Positions 1-10,087 are shown, counted from the stretch's first letter. The stretch is DNA of 64,000 nt from Stenotrophomonas sp. BIGb0135 (GCF_024810105.1 NZ_JANUDX010000002.1:434001-498000); one strand, 5' to 3'. Numbers and translations: made by a program. Notes: generated from the letters alone by a model not told the origin.

Positions 1-1377
1 TATTGCGAACCCAATGCCGACGGCTTTCGCCTGGTCGTGGCCATCGCCGACGTATCCAATTACGTGCGCCCCGGCACCCCGCTGGACGATGAAGCCCAGA
101 AGCGCGCCACCTCGGTGTACTTCCCGGGCTTCGTGGTGCCGATGCTGCCGGAGACTCTCTCCAACGGCATCTGCTCGCTGATGCCCAAGGTCGACCGCAT
201 GTGCTTCGTCTGCGACATGCAGGTGAGCCGCGAGGGCGAGGTGGTCCATTCGCGCTTCTACGAGGCGGTGATGAATTCGCACGCCCGCCTGACCTACACC
301 CAGGTCTGGCAGGCGGTCGGCGAGAACGACACGGCCGTGCGCAACCAGATCGCCGCGGTGCTGCCGCAGGTCGAGCGCCTGCACCAGCTGTACAAGGTGC
401 TGGCCAAGGCGCGCACCAAGCGCGGCGCGATCGAGTTCGAGTCGTCTGAAGTGCGCTTCGTGCTCGACAACACCGGTGAGGTCACCCAGGCCGGCATGCT
501 GGTGCGCAACGATGCGCACAAGCTGATCGAAGAATGCATGATCGCGGCCAACGTGCAGGCCGCCCGTTACCTGCTGCACAAGCAGGTGCCGGCGCCGTTC
601 CGCGACCATGCCAAGCCGCCGGAAGCCAAGTACGACGACCTGCTGGAGTTCCTCAAGGAATTCAAGCTGAGCCTGCCGCCGTGGTCGAAGGTGCAGCCGG
701 GCGATTACACCAAGCTGCTCAAGAAGGTGCGCGAGCGCCCGGATGCGGCACTGCTGGAATCGGTCCTGCTGCGCAGCCAAAGCCTGGCGGTGTATTCGCC
801 GGACAACCAGGGCCACTTCGGCCTGTCGCTGGACGCCTACGCCCACTTCACCTCGCCGATCCGTCGCTACCCCGACCTGCTGGTGCACCGCGCGATCAAG
901 CATGCCCTCAGCGGCGCGCCGGTGGAGAAGTTCACCTACTCGGCACGCGAGATGGCCGCACTGGCGCTGCAGTGCTCCGAGCGTGAGCGCCGCGCCGACG
1001 AGGCCGAGCGCGAAGTCGACGAGCGCTACCGCGCGGCGTGGATGGAAAAGCACGTCGGCGGTCAGTTCGACGGCGTGATCAGTGGCGTGACCAGCTTCGG
1101 CCTGTTCGTGGAACTGGACGAATCCAAGGTCAACGGCCTGGTCCACGTGACCCAGCTCCCGCACGACTATTACCAGTTCGACGCTACCCGCAAGACCCTC
1201 AGCGGCGAACGCCGCGGCAAGGCCTACCGCCTGGGTGACCGGGTGCGCATCCTGGTGCTCAAGGCCAGCATGGAGGAGCGCAAGATCGACTTCCGCCTGG
1301 TCGAGGAAAAGGACGACGAGGTGGCCGAGCTGCCGCCGCGCGGCCAGCCTGCCAAGCGCCAGAAGCAGAAGTACTGA
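1..1377 (+). CDS. rnr: Ribonuclease R, 3' part (5' end outside window)
   Basis: Processive 3'-5' exoribonuclease that degrades structured RNA. The reading frame is open from base 1, so the gene starts upstream; about 458 C-terminal residues are present. They cover much of the RNB catalytic domain (the HFTSPIRRYPDLLVHRAI block is typical of RNase II/R), an S1 RNA-binding domain near the end (FDGVISGVTSFGLFVELDE) and a Lys/Arg-rich tail ending KRQKQKY, which marks RNase R rather than RNase II. The cold-shock and helix-turn-helix N-terminus is not visible. rlmB follows on the same strand after one intervening gene; rnr-rlmB adjacency is common in Gammaproteobacteria and supports the call. Confidence 0.95.
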   Translation, partial: YCEPNADGFRLVVAIADVSNYVRPGTPLDDEAQKRATSVYFPGFVVPMLPETLSNGICSLMPKVDRMCFVCDMQVSREGEVVHSRFYEAVMNSHARLTYTQVWQAVGENDTAVRNQIAAVLPQVERLHQLYKVLAKARTKRGAIEFESSEVRFVLDNTGEVTQAGMLVRNDAHKLIEECMIAANVQAARYLLHKQVPAPFRDHAKPPEAKYDDLLEFLKEFKLSLPPWSKVQPGDYTKLLKKVRERPDAALLESVLLRSQSLAVYSPDNQGHFGLSLDAYAHFTSPIRRYPDLLVHRAIKHALSGAPVEKFTYSAREMAALALQCSERERRADEAEREVDERYRAAWMEKHVGGQFDGVISGVTSFGLFVELDESKVNGLVHVTQLPHDYYQFDATRKTLSGERRGKAYRLGDRVRILVLKASMEERKIDFRLVEEKDDEVAELPPRGQPAKRQKQKY

Positions 1378-1420
1378 CCGACGCGCGTACCGGCCCCGGC
1401 CGGTACCCCGCCCGTGCCGG

Positions 1421-1443
1421 TGCCGACCCTGGGTCGGCACCCG
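1421..1443. repeat. Palindrome between rnr and the GFA gene
   Basis: GGTGCCGACC-CTG-GGTCGGCACC forms a 10-bp perfect stem. A shorter palindrome, GTACCGG-CCCC-GGCCGGTAC-like, lies just upstream at about 1387-1406. Neither is followed by a T run, so they look like dispersed palindromic repeats or mRNA-stabilising hairpins rather than a classical terminator. A relative (CCGACCCGCGGTCGGCACC) occurs near 22551-22569. Confidence 0.5.
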
Positions 1444-1483
1444 CTTGGGCCGCACCCTGCACACACCGATCGGAGCGCATGCC

Positions 1484-1945
1484 ATGCCCGACGACACCCC
1501 CCAGTACAGCGGCGGCTGCCAGTGCGGCGCGGTCCGCTTCCATGTGCGCGGTGCGCTGACCGACAGTTCGATCTGCCACTGTCGGATGTGCCAGAAGGCG
1601 TTCGGTGCCTATTACGCACCGCTGGTGTCGGTGCGCCAGGTCGACTTCCGCTGGACCCGGGGCGAGCCGCGCCGGTTCGCCTCGTCCAACCTGGTCAAGC
1701 GCGGTTTCTGCGCGGACTGCGGCACGCCGTTGACCTACGAGGCGCCCGACGGCATGGCCATCGCCGCCGGGGCCTTCGATGCGCCGGCCCGTTTGCCGCC
1801 GACCGTGCAGTACGGGGTGGAGAGCAAGCTGCCGTTCGTGGATGGCCTGGGCGCCCTGGCCGTGATCCGCGACGAGGACGATCCGGAAATGACGCTGCTG
1901 CAGGGCCTGGTCTCGCACCAGCACCCTGACCATGACACGCCATGA
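1484..1945 (+). CDS. GFA/CENP-V family zinc protein
   Basis: Member of the family named after glutathione-dependent formaldehyde-activating enzyme; most members have unknown substrates. The 153-residue protein has the zinc cysteines of the fold: CQC at about residues 12-14, CHCRMC at about 31-36, and a later FCADCG. Length matches single-domain members. The ATG at 1484 was chosen because the open frame extends upstream into rnr without a coding signature, and the family N-terminus (GGCQCGAVRF) starts about ten residues after this ATG. It lies between rnr and rlmB with no sign of functional linkage. The family is clear from sequence; the reaction is not. Confidence 0.85.
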   Translation: MPDDTPQYSGGCQCGAVRFHVRGALTDSSICHCRMCQKAFGAYYAPLVSVRQVDFRWTRGEPRRFASSNLVKRGFCADCGTPLTYEAPDGMAIAAGAFDAPARLPPTVQYGVESKLPFVDGLGALAVIRDEDDPEMTLLQGLVSHQHPDHDTP

Positions 1946-2107
1946 TCAGGGGCGGGCAGGCCCTGGCCGGGGCGCGTGGGCGCCCGCGGACGCGGCCGGC
2001 GCGGAGGGGGCAGCGGTCCCTGCGCGGCCGGGAGTGAACGCCCGGCAGGGCAGGGCGGGCCTTGATGCTCTACCATTACCACCCCCTGTACCGGTCGTGC
2101 CCCCGCA

Positions 2108-2854
2108 ATGAGCAAGCAAAGCCAGTGGATCGTCGGCGTCAACGCCGTCGCCTCTTCGATCGAGAACGATGCCGAGAACGTCCGCGAGGTGCTGATCGAA
2201 GCCAGCGCGAAGAATCCGCGGCTGGTCGAGATCGAAGAGAATGCGCGGCGCAAGGGCATCGACGTGCGCAAGGTCAACACCCAGGCGCTGGACGGCGTGG
2301 GCGGCTCGGTGCGCCACCAGGGCGTTGCCGCGCGCTACCAGGCCGCACGTACCTACAGCGAAAACGAGCTTGAGGGCCTGGTCGAGGCCGCCGAGGGCAA
2401 GGCCCTGCTGCTGGTGCTCGACGAGGTGCAGGACCCGCACAACCTCGGCGCCTGCCTGCGCAGCGCGGCTGCCGCCGGTGCCACCGCGGTGATCATTCCC
2501 AAGGACAAGTCCGCGACGGTCAACGCCACCGTGCGCAAGACCTCGGCCGGTGCCGCCGATCGCATCCCGGTGGTGGCGGTGACCAACCTGTCGCGTTGCC
2601 TGAAGGATCTGCAGAAGCTGGGGGTGTGGATCTACGGACTGGCCGGCGAAGCCACCGCCTCGCTGTATTCGATCGACCTGAAGGGCAACGTGGCGCTGGT
2701 GCTGGGCGGCGAAGCCGACGGCCTGCGCCGCCTCACCCGCGAGAACTGCGACAGCCTGGTCAAGATCCCGATGCCGGGCGACATTGAAAGCCTGAACGTC
2801 TCCGTCGCCACCGGCGTGAGCCTGTTCGAAGCCGTCCGCCAGCGCGGTCTGTAA
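2108..2854 (+). CDS. rlmB: 23S rRNA (guanosine-2'-O-)-methyltransferase RlmB
   Basis: SPOUT-class enzyme that methylates the 2'-OH of a conserved guanosine in the peptidyltransferase region of 23S rRNA (G2251 in E. coli) using SAM. The 248-residue protein has the N-terminal substrate-binding domain (IVGVNAV...) and the SpoU motifs: DPHNLGACLRSAAAAGA around residue 120, LVLGGEADGLRRL around 200 and the knot motif IPMPGDIESLNVSVATGVSLFE near the end. Length is normal for the family. The start is the ATG preceded by CCCCGCA; no strong ribosome binding site is visible. Its stop is 10 bases before the first unit of the GTAG repeat array. Confidence 0.96.
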   Translation: MSKQSQWIVGVNAVASSIENDAENVREVLIEASAKNPRLVEIEENARRKGIDVRKVNTQALDGVGGSVRHQGVAARYQAARTYSENELEGLVEAAEGKALLLVLDEVQDPHNLGACLRSAAAAGATAVIIPKDKSATVNATVRKTSAGAADRIPVVAVTNLSRCLKDLQKLGVWIYGLAGEATASLYSIDLKGNVALVLGGEADGLRRLTRENCDSLVKIPMPGDIESLNVSVATGVSLFEAVRQRGL

Positions 2855-2864
2855 CCGCGCGCCG

Positions 2865-3110
2865 GTAGCGCCGACCGTTGGTCGGCTGCAGACCCGATAC
2901 GTAGCGCCGACCGTTGGTCGGCTGCAGACCCGATACGTAGCGCCGACCGTTGGTCGGCTGCAGACCCGATACGTAGCGCCGACCGTTGGTCGGCTGCAGA
3001 CCCGGTACGTAGCGCCGACCGTTGGTCGGCTGAAGACCCGGTACGTAGAGCCGACCGTTGGTCGGCTGAAGACCCGGTACGTAGAGCAGCCGACCAACGG
3101 TCGGCTCTAC
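2865..3110. repeat. GTAG palindrome array, six 36-bp units
   Basis: GTAG occurs at 2865, 2901, 2937, 2973, 3009 and 3045, an exact 36-bp period. Each unit carries the palindrome CCGACC-GTT-GGTCGG followed by a conserved 15-17 base tail (CTGCAGACCCGATAC in the first units, CTGAAGACCCGGTAC in the last). A seventh partial unit at 3081 runs into an inverted copy ending CTAC at 3107-3110. Units closer together are more alike (GTAGCG then GTAGAG), which suggests local tandem amplification. The array fills the gap between the convergent genes rlmB and the efflux outer membrane factor, where it could also act as a bidirectional transcript end. Confidence 0.9.
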
Positions 3111-3112
3111 GG

Positions 3113-4552
3113 TTACCCCGCGCTGCCGCCCAGCGCCTTGAACAGCGTCACATCGTTGATCAGCTGCTTCTGCTTCACCGAGGCCAGCGACAGCTCCGCG
3201 TCGCGGCGGGTCTGCTGCGCTTCCAGCCAGGTGCGCAGGTCGGTGGCACCCACGCGGTAACGCACTTCGTACATCCGCTCGATCTCCACCGCCTCGTCAT
3301 ACGACGCCTGCGACGAGGCCACCTGGCGCGCGAACTGCTCGCGGGCCGACAGCGCGTTGTCCACCTCCGACAGCGCGGTATACAGCGTGCGACGGAACTC
3401 GTTGGCCGCGATCTGGTAGTCGGTGCCGGCCATGCGCGTGTTCAACTGCGCCTGGCGGATGTTGAGGAACGGCAGCGACAGGCCGGCGCCCAGCGTGGCG
3501 ACCGGGTTTTCCAGCACGTTGGACAACGACGTCGCGCCGCTGCCGACGCTGCCGGTGAGGCTCAGCGCGGGGTAGTACTGGGTGGCGGTCACCTTGATCG
3601 TCTTGAGGCTGTTGCGCAGCCGCAGCTCGGCCGCGCGCAGGTCCGGTCGCCGCCCGAGCAGGTCGGCCGGCAGGCCTTCGGCCACGACCGGGCGGCCACC
3701 ATCACGCAGTTGCTGCGGCTCTTCGTCCAGCGGCCACGGCTGCCCGTCCAGCAGCACGGTCAGGGCATTGCGGCTGGCCACGCGCTGCTGCTCCAGCGCG
3801 CTCTGCGCGGCGCGCTGCGCTTCCAGGCTCTGGGTGGCCTGGCGGACCTCCAGGCGCGACACCGCGCCGGCGTCGAAGCGCGCCTGGACCAGTTGCCGGG
3901 TGCGCTCCAGGCGGGCCAGGTTGGCCTGGCCGGCGGTGATCGACTGGTTGAGGAAGGCCAGCGTCCAGTACTGCGTGGCCACATCGCCGACCACCAGCAA
4001 CGCGGTGTTCTGCAGGTCTTCCTCACGCGCCTGCGCCTCCCACTGGGCGATGTCGCGCTGGGTGCGCAGGCGGCCCCACAGGTCGATTTCCCACTGCAGG
4101 GACACGCTGGCCGAGCTGTTACGGCTCCAGTCGGCGCGCTGGTCGATGGCGCGGCTGCCGTTGCTGCCGACGCTGCCGCCGGGCTGCGGCCACAAGGCGT
4201 TGTCGGCCAGCCCGGCCTGCAGGCGTGCGCGCTGCACGGCCAGCCCGGCCGAGGCCAGGTCGGTGTTGGCGGCCAGGGCGCGCTCGACCACCCGGTCCAG
4301 GCCCGGGTCGCCAAACTGGTGCCACCAGGGGTCGTCACGCACATCGGTGCTGGCGGCATGCGGCAGCGCGTCCACGGTTTCGGTGGGGGCGTTGCGTGCC
4401 GCATCGCCCCGCCCATAGCCGGCCGGCACGGTCGGTGCATCGACCTGGTAGTGCCCGGTGCTGACGCAGGCGCCGAGCGCCAGCGTGGTGGCGCAGGCCA
4501 GGGCCAGTGGGCGAAGGCGGGCGAGGGTAAGCGGAGAAAGGACCATCATCAT
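3113..4552 (-). CDS. Outer membrane efflux lipoprotein, NodT/OprM type
   Basis: TolC-like outer membrane channel that would complete a tripartite pump with the MacA and MacB homologues upstream. The 479-residue protein begins with a signal peptide ending in a lipobox (ALGAC, Cys29) and contains the duplicated OEP helical repeats of the NodT family (for example [16 protein letters not shown] and [12 protein letters not shown]). The start ATG at 4552 overlaps the macB stop as ATGA, so translation is probably coupled; two further Met codons follow directly. The stop TAA is three bases from the inverted GTAG unit. The role is inferred from family and operon; substrates are unknown, with macrolides, peptides or siderophores all possible for MacAB-type pumps. 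Confidence 0.92.
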   Translation of the reverse strand: MMMVLSPLTLARLRPLALACATTLALGACVSTGHYQVDAPTVPAGYGRGDAARNAPTETVDALPHAASTDVRDDPWWHQFGDPGLDRVVERALAANTDLASAGLAVQRARLQAGLADNALWPQPGGSVGSNGSRAIDQRADWSRNSSASVSLQWEIDLWGRLRTQRDIAQWEAQAREEDLQNTALLVVGDVATQYWTLAFLNQSITAGQANLARLERTRQLVQARFDAGAVSRLEVRQATQSLEAQRAAQSALEQQRVASRNALTVLLDGQPWPLDEEPQQLRDGGRPVVAEGLPADLLGRRPDLRAAELRLRNSLKTIKVTATQYYPALSLTGSVGSGATSLSNVLENPVATLGAGLSLPFLNIRQAQLNTRMAGTDYQIAANEFRRTLYTALSEVDNALSAREQFARQVASSQASYDEAVEIERMYEVRYRVGATDLRTWLEAQQTRRDAELSLASVKQKQLINDVTLFKALGGSAG

Positions 4553-6519
4553 TCGCGCGCCAGCGCCTCCACGGGATCAAGTTGGGCGGCATTGCGCGCC
4601 GGAAGGAAGCCGAACGCCACGCCGATCAGGCTGGAGCAGGCGAAGGCCGCGACGATCGACGCGGTCGAGTACACCATCTGGAAATCCGGGGCGAACTTGC
4701 CGAACAGCCAGCCCACCAGCAGCGACAGGCCCACGCCGAGCAGGCCGCCGAGCAGGCACACCAGCACCGCCTCGATCAGGAACTGTTGGCGGATGTCGCT
4801 CTGTCGCGCGCCCACGGCCATGCGCACGCCGATTTCGCGGGTGCGCTCGGTCACCGACACCAGCATGATGTTCATCACCCCGATGCCGCCCACCAGCAGA
4901 GCGATCGCGGCGATCGCGCTGATCAGCAGGGTCATGGTGCGGGTGGTCTGCTCGATGGTCTCGCGGATCTCGGCACTGTTGCTGAGGAAGAAGTCCTCGG
5001 TGCCGTGGCGCATGATCAGCAGCTTGGAAATCGCCGCCTGCGCTGCATCCATCGGGGTGCTGTCATCCACGCGCACGGTGATGCTGGATACATAGCTCTG
5101 GCCGAGCATGCGCGACATCACCGTGGTGTAAGGCACCCACACGCCCAGGCTGGTGCTGCCACCGAAGCCGAAGCTCTGTCGCTGCGCCACGCCGATTACC
5201 CGTACCGGCACGTTGCCGAGCAGGATCACCTGGCCGATGGGATCGGCGCCGTTGGGGAAGAACTGGGTGCGCGTGTTCTCGTCGATTACCGCCACCTGGG
5301 CCAGGCCCTTGACCGCATCGCCATCGAAGAAGCTGCCCTGGCTGAGGGTGACGCCCTTGACCCGGAAGAACTGCTCGCCCACGCCACTTACCTGCGCGGT
5401 GGCCGACTGGTTGCGGTAGCGCGCGGTGACCGAGGAGGAGACGCTCGGGGTGGAGCTGTCCACATAGCTCTGCCGTGCCAGCGCGTCCGAATCGCTGGCC
5501 TTGAGGGTCTGCACGCGCGCCGAGCGCATGTCGCCGAAGCCGCGCCCGGAGTAGACGTCGATGGTGTTGGTGCCCAGCGCACTGATGTTCTGCAGGATCT
5601 GCTGCTGCGACCCATTGCCCAGGGCCACCACCGAGACCACCGAGGCGATGCCGATGATGATGCCGAGCATGGTCAGGAACGTGCGCAGGCGATGGGCATT
5701 CATCGCCAGCAAGGCCATCCGGAATGCCTCGGTGAAGCGGTCGCGCGCGGCGCGCCAGCTGTGGCCCTTGCCGGCGGCCACGGTGGCGTCGCGCTGGGCG
5801 CGATAGGTCGGTGCGTTGGGATTGGCGCGGTCGGCGATGATTTCACCGTCGCGGATCTCGATGATGCGCTGGGCGTGCTCGGCCACGCTCATGTCGTGGG
5901 TGACGATGATGATGGTGTGGCCTTCGGCATGCAGCTCGCCGAGGATGCCCATCACTTCCTCGCCGGACCGGGTGTCCAGCGCGCCGGTCGGCTCGTCGGC
6001 GAGGATCACCTCGCCACCGTTCATCAGCGCCCGGGCGATCGACACGCGCTGCTGCTGGCCACCGGAAAGCTGGCCGGGCTTGTGCTGCATGCGATCGCCC
6101 AGGCCCAGCCGCTGCAGGAGCTGTTCGGCGCGCGCGGTGCGCACGGGGGCGGGGCTGCCGGCATACACAGCCGGCACCTCCACGTTGCCGCGCGCGTCGA
6201 GGTCGCCGAGCAGGTGATAGCGCTGGAAGATGAAGCCGAAATGCTCGCGGCGCAGTTCGGCCAGCTCATCCGGCAGCATGCTGCCGGTCTCGCGGCCGGC
6301 CACCTGGTAGCTGCCGCGGGTGGGGCGGTCCAGGCAGCCAAGGATGTTCATCAGGGTGGACTTGCCGGAGCCGGACTGGCCGACGATGGCGACGATCTCG
6401 CCGGCGGCGATGTCCAGGTTGACGTCGCGCAGCACGGCGATGGTCTCATCGCCGGCGGGAAACTCGCGACGCAGGTCGCGCAGGCGCAGCAGTGGCATGT
6501 CCTTCGACGCCGGGCTCAT
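4549..6519 (-). CDS. macB: MacB-type ABC transporter, ATPase-permease
   Basis: Inner membrane mechanotransmission ABC transporter of tripartite pumps. The 656-residue protein has an N-terminal ATPase with Walker [10 protein letters not shown] (residues 47-55), signature [15 protein letters not shown] and Walker [13 protein letters not shown], then a MacB periplasmic core domain and an FtsX domain with one TM helix near 280-300 ([19 protein letters not shown]) and three near the C-terminus. Size matches E. coli MacB (about 648). The chosen ATG overlaps the macA stop as ATGA; an alternative internal Met (MPLLRL, 6498) is close to the first conserved block. The upstream open frame into macA is a shadow. 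Gene order is macA-macB-outer membrane factor. Confidence 0.95.
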   Translation of the reverse strand: MSPASKDMPLLRLRDLRREFPAGDETIAVLRDVNLDIAAGEIVAIVGQSGSGKSTLMNILGCLDRPTRGSYQVAGRETGSMLPDELAELRREHFGFIFQRYHLLGDLDARGNVEVPAVYAGSPAPVRTARAEQLLQRLGLGDRMQHKPGQLSGGQQQRVSIARALMNGGEVILADEPTGALDTRSGEEVMGILGELHAEGHTIIIVTHDMSVAEHAQRIIEIRDGEIIADRANPNAPTYRAQRDATVAAGKGHSWRAARDRFTEAFRMALLAMNAHRLRTFLTMLGIIIGIASVVSVVALGNGSQQQILQNISALGTNTIDVYSGRGFGDMRSARVQTLKASDSDALARQSYVDSSTPSVSSSVTARYRNQSATAQVSGVGEQFFRVKGVTLSQGSFFDGDAVKGLAQVAVIDENTRTQFFPNGADPIGQVILLGNVPVRVIGVAQRQSFGFGGSTSLGVWVPYTTVMSRMLGQSYVSSITVRVDDSTPMDAAQAAISKLLIMRHGTEDFFLSNSAEIRETIEQTTRTMTLLISAIAAIALLVGGIGVMNIMLVSVTERTREIGVRMAVGARQSDIRQQFLIEAVLVCLLGGLLGVGLSLLVGWLFGKFAPDFQMVYSTASIVAAFACSSLIGVAFGFLPARNAAQLDPVEALARE

Positions 6520-7757
6520 CGACGCGGTCCACCCATGCCCGGGCCACCGATGCGGACCTGGGCGCCGCGGCCACCGCCGCCGCCACTGCCGGCCGCGGCC
6601 GCGCCGCCTTCGCCGACCACCACCTTCTCGCCTTCCTCCACGCCGGACAGCACCTCGGCCGTGGCGCCGTTGTTGATGCCGATCCTGACTTTGCGCGGGG
6701 CCGGCATGCCGTCGGCGTCGGCCACGCGCACCATGTACTGGCCATCGCGGGTCTTCGGGCCCAGCGCCACCGCCGGGATGGTCAGCACGCCCTTGGCCTG
6801 CTTGAGCATCACCGAGACCTGCGCGGTCATGTCGATGCGCAGGCTGCCGTCCGGGTTTTCCACGTCGAACAACGCGTTGTAGTACACCGCGCTGCTGGAA
6901 CTGGAACTGGACGCACTGGAACTGGACGAACTGTCGTTGGCGATCGAGGCCGGCGCCGGATTGATCTGGCGCAGGGTGGCGTGGTACTTGCGATCCGGCT
7001 CGCCCAGCGTGGTGAAGTACACCGGCATGCCGGCCTTGATCTTGACCACGTCCGCCTCGGAGACCTCGGCATTGACCGTGACCAGGTCCAGGCGGGCCAG
7101 CATCACGATCGTCGGCGCGGTCTGGTTGGCGTTCACCGTGCGCCCTTCCTCGGCGACCACGGCGACCACGGTGCCATCCATGGGCGCGGTGATGCGGGTA
7201 TAGGACAGGGTGGCGCGGGCGGTGGCCAGTTCGGTCTCGCGGCCCTTGATCTGCGCGTCGTAGGACTGGATCTGCGCGCGGGCGGTCTTCAGCTTGGCGT
7301 CGGCGGCGTCGTACTCGGCACGCGAGGTGGCCTCGGCGGCCAGCATCTGCTGCTGGCGCGCGAACTCCAGCTCGGCTTCGCGCAGGCTGGCCTGCTGCAC
7401 CGCGCGCTGCGCCTTGACCTGGTCCAGCGTGGCCTGGGCGTTGAGCACCTGGTTCTGCTGGGTGGTGGCGTCGATCTCGGCGATCAGGTCGCCTTCCTTG
7501 ACGGTATCGCCCAGCTGTACCTTCAACGACTTGATCTGGCCGGAGGCCTGCGCACCCACGCTGACCAGCTTGTAGGCGTCGATCACGCCGGTGGCTTCCA
7601 CGGTCTGCTCGATGTCGCCACGGGTGACCGCGGTGGTGGCCAGGGCCGGGGCAGCCGGCTTGCGCAGGTACCATGCGACAATCGCGGCCACCGCGACAAG
7701 GACGATGATCGACAGCAGCAGGCGGCCGCGACGGGTGGTGGGCAGGCGGGGCTTCAC
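6516..7757 (-). CDS. macA: MacA-type periplasmic adaptor (membrane fusion protein)
   Basis: Periplasmic adaptor that links MacB to the outer membrane channel and stimulates its ATPase. The 413 residues comprise a short cytoplasmic N-terminus, one TM anchor (about residues 12-30, [19 protein letters not shown]), a biotinyl-lipoyl half motif, a coiled-coil hairpin of about 100 residues ([19 protein letters not shown] onward), the second lipoyl half and a beta-barrel/MP domain. An unusual Ser-rich run of about 16 residues follows ASIAND in the beta-barrel region. It is the first gene of the minus-strand operon and is transcribed divergently from the two-component pair at 7959, which is a natural candidate regulator. 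Confidence 0.94.
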   Translation of the reverse strand: MKPRLPTTRRGRLLLSIIVLVAVAAIVAWYLRKPAAPALATTAVTRGDIEQTVEATGVIDAYKLVSVGAQASGQIKSLKVQLGDTVKEGDLIAEIDATTQQNQVLNAQATLDQVKAQRAVQQASLREAELEFARQQQMLAAEATSRAEYDAADAKLKTARAQIQSYDAQIKGRETELATARATLSYTRITAPMDGTVVAVVAEEGRTVNANQTAPTIVMLARLDLVTVNAEVSEADVVKIKAGMPVYFTTLGEPDRKYHATLRQINPAPASIANDSSSSSSASSSSSSSAVYYNALFDVENPDGSLRIDMTAQVSVMLKQAKGVLTIPAVALGPKTRDGQYMVRVADADGMPAPRKVRIGINNGATAEVLSGVEEGEKVVVGEGGAAAAGSGGGGGRGAQVRIGGPGMGGPRR

Positions 7758-7958
7758 GATGATCGTCTACTCGGCAGGCCGGCGTGCGGCGTTGTCAGCA
7801 TTGTGAAGACCCCTCCGCGCTGGCTCAACACTCATCATGTGTCGGGGCGTAACCGCAGCGTGGCTTTCTTATGTCGTTGTGTGTCGAGCGGCTTGTTTGA
7901 AACACGCGTACGCAAACCACTGGATGCGGTTCAGCTCCCGACAGGGGATCATGGCCGC

Positions 7959-8687
7959 ATGGAGACTCTCAATCCGATGCATCGACTGCTGATCGTCGAC
8001 GACGACCACGACATCCGCCACCTGCTGGCCGAACAGCTCGGCCGTGCCGGCTATCAGGTCAGCACCGCCAGCGATGGCCAGGCCATGCGCCAGGTGCTCG
8101 AGCGCGAGCACGTGGACCTGATCGTGCTCGACCTCAACCTGCCGCGCGAAGATGGCCTGACCCTGTGCCGCGACCTGCGCGCGCGCTCGAGCACGCCGGT
8201 GATCATGCTCACCGCGCGCAGCGAGCCGATCGACCGCGTGCTGGGCCTGGAAATGGGGGCCGACGACTACCTGGGCAAACCGTTCGAGCCGCGCGAACTA
8301 CTGGCGCGCATCCGCAACGTGCTGCGCCGCACCGAAGCGCTGCCGGCCAACCTGGAGCCGCTGGCGATCCGGCGCGCGCGCTTCTCGCACTGGATCTTCG
8401 ACCTGGAGCACCGCCACCTGCTGGATCCGGATGGCCGCGTGGTGGTCTTGTCCGGTGCCGAGTTCCGGCTGCTGCGGGTGTTCGTGGGGCACGCCAACAA
8501 GGTGCTCTCGCGCGAACAGCTGGTGGCGCTGAGCAGTGGCCGCAGCTACGAATCCCAGGACCGCGCGATCGACCTGCAGGTCAGCCGGCTGCGCAACAAG
8601 CTGGCCGACGATGGCGGCAGCGACGGGTTGATCAAGACCGTGCGCAATGAAGGGTACGTGCTGGCCACGGCGGTGACCCTGGAATGA
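7959..8687 (+). CDS. OmpR/PhoB-family response regulator
   Basis: DNA-binding response regulator of 242 residues. The receiver domain has the acidic pair at D14-D16 and the phospho-acceptor Asp58 (LIVLDLNLP), plus the conserved Lys in YLGKPFEP. The C-terminal winged helix domain shows VLSGAEFRLLRVF and DRAIDLQVSRLRNKL. The ATG at 7959 was chosen as the first in-frame start near the receiver domain; Met7 (7977) is an alternative. The stop overlaps the start of the sensor kinase as ATGA, so the two are co-translated. Divergent orientation to macAB suggests, without proof, control of the efflux operon. The 201-base gap between macA and this gene holds the promoters, none of which I can assign confidently. 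Confidence 0.93.
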   Translation: METLNPMHRLLIVDDDHDIRHLLAEQLGRAGYQVSTASDGQAMRQVLEREHVDLIVLDLNLPREDGLTLCRDLRARSSTPVIMLTARSEPIDRVLGLEMGADDYLGKPFEPRELLARIRNVLRRTEALPANLEPLAIRRARFSHWIFDLEHRHLLDPDGRVVVLSGAEFRLLRVFVGHANKVLSREQLVALSSGRSYESQDRAIDLQVSRLRNKLADDGGSDGLIKTVRNEGYVLATAVTLE

Positions 8688-10087
8688 GACGCCTGGGCCG
8701 GTTCTTCGCCTCGATGGTGGGGCGCCTGTTCGTGATCCTGCTGCTGGGCATGAGCGTGGCCGCGATCGGCGCGACGATGCTGGCCAGCGCCAAGCGGCAG
8801 CAGGAGTTCGAGCGACAGAACCTCAATCGCATCGCCGACCGGCTGCAGGGCTTCGTCAACATGCTCGACGGCAACCCCGAGCTGCGCGACCGCCTGCTCG
8901 ACAGCGGGGGCCCCAGCGTGCGGCGGCTGCCGCCCGGCGCGCGGGTCGGGCGCCCGGACACCGCGCTGATGGAGGTGCTGGACGACCGCCCCGGGCCGGT
9001 GGCCAGCAGCCAGGTTGCCTTCACTTCGTTCCGCTCCTGCCTGCCGCGGCTGCCCGAGCTGCCGCACCCGAAGAAGCCGCGCAATGGCCCGCCGCGCGAG
9101 AGTGACCCCGCCTTCATCCCGCCCAAGTGCCGGATGGTGGCGCTGCGCCTGAGCGATGGCACCCCGCTGCAGCTCGCGCTGGATTCGCCGGCGGTGGCGC
9201 ACAACGGCATCCTGGCCGTCGACCCGCTGTTCCTGAGCCTGCTGGTGCTGGCCATCGCGGTGCTGGCCTACGTGGTCGCGCGCATGGCCAGCGCGCCGCT
9301 GCAGCGCCTGGCCGCCGCGGCGGCCGCGCTCGGCGATGACCTGCAGGGCGCGCCGATGCCGGTGACCGGGCCGCTGGAGGTACAGCGCGCCGCCGAGGCC
9401 TTCAATGCCATGCAGAAGCGCCTGCAGCGCCACCTGGGGGAGCGCACCCAGATGCTGGCGGCCATCACCCATGACCTGCAGACCCCGGTGACCCGGCTGC
9501 GGTTGCGGCTGGAGAACGTGGGCGATGAAGCCCTGCGCGAGCGCCTGATCGGCGACCTGGCGGCCATGCAGGCCTTGATCCGTGAGGGCCTGGAGCTGGC
9601 CCGGAGTGCCGAGAGCGCCGAGCAGCGCGCCGCGCTGGACCTGGATTCGCTGCTGGAGAGCATCGTGGAGGACGCGGTGGAAGCCGGTGCCGACGTGCGC
9701 TTCGACCGGCCCAGCGGCGCGGTGCTGATGCTGCGCCCGCTGGCCATGCACCGGTTGTTCTCCAACCTGGTCGACAACGCAGTTACCTACGGCCAATCGG
9801 CCCGGGTCAGCGTGGAGCAGGACGCGGACAAGGTGGTGGTCCGCATCCGCGACAGCGGCCCGGGCCTGGCCGAGGACGAACTGGAGGCGGTGTTCGACCC
9901 GTTCGTGCGGCTGGAGACCTCGCGCTCGCGCGCGACCGGCGGTGCCGGCCTGGGCCTGACCATCGCCCGCGCCCTGGCCGAGAAGGACGGTGCCCGGCTG
10001 AAGCTGCGCAACCACCCGAAGGGCGGGTTGGAGGCGGTGGTGGAGTGGCCGGCCAGCCTGCGGGCCAGCGGCACCCGCCACGCCTGA
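8684..10087 (+). CDS. Sensor histidine kinase, EnvZ-like
   Basis: Membrane sensor kinase partner of the preceding regulator, 467 residues. There is a TM helix at about 12-36, a periplasmic segment of about 145 residues rich in Pro/Arg with three cysteines, and a second TM at about 182-205. A HAMP linker follows, then the phospho-acceptor box THDLQTPVTRLRLRLE (His263), an N box (FSNLVDNAVTYG), and G boxes DSGPGL and GGAGLGLTIARAL. All key kinase motifs are intact. It overlaps the regulator stop by 4 bases (ATGA). The ligand is unknown. The 150 bases after it contain no gene before the beta-propeller GGDEF protein. Confidence 0.93.
   Translation: MRRLGRFFASMVGRLFVILLLGMSVAAIGATMLASAKRQQEFERQNLNRIADRLQGFVNMLDGNPELRDRLLDSGGPSVRRLPPGARVGRPDTALMEVLDDRPGPVASSQVAFTSFRSCLPRLPELPHPKKPRNGPPRESDPAFIPPKCRMVALRLSDGTPLQLALDSPAVAHNGILAVDPLFLSLLVLAIAVLAYVVARMASAPLQRLAAAAAALGDDLQGAPMPVTGPLEVQRAAEAFNAMQKRLQRHLGERTQMLAAITHDLQTPVTRLRLRLENVGDEALRERLIGDLAAMQALIREGLELARSAESAEQRAALDLDSLLESIVEDAVEAGADVRFDRPSGAVLMLRPLAMHRLFSNLVDNAVTYGQSARVSVEQDADKVVVRIRDSGPGLAEDELEAVFDPFVRLETSRSRATGGAGLGLTIARALAEKDGARLKLRNHPKGGLEAVVEWPASLRASGTRHA

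Noticed and set aside
2865..3110. Regularly spaced 36-bp repeats resembling a CRISPR array
   Set aside because: The sequence between the palindromes is conserved from unit to unit, so there are no unique spacers, and no cas gene is nearby. It is a GTAG palindrome array.
6520..7674. Apparent single MacA-MacB fusion frame extending macB upstream
   Set aside because: The upstream part is macA DNA read in the wrong frame. macA is intact and overlaps macB by ATGA.
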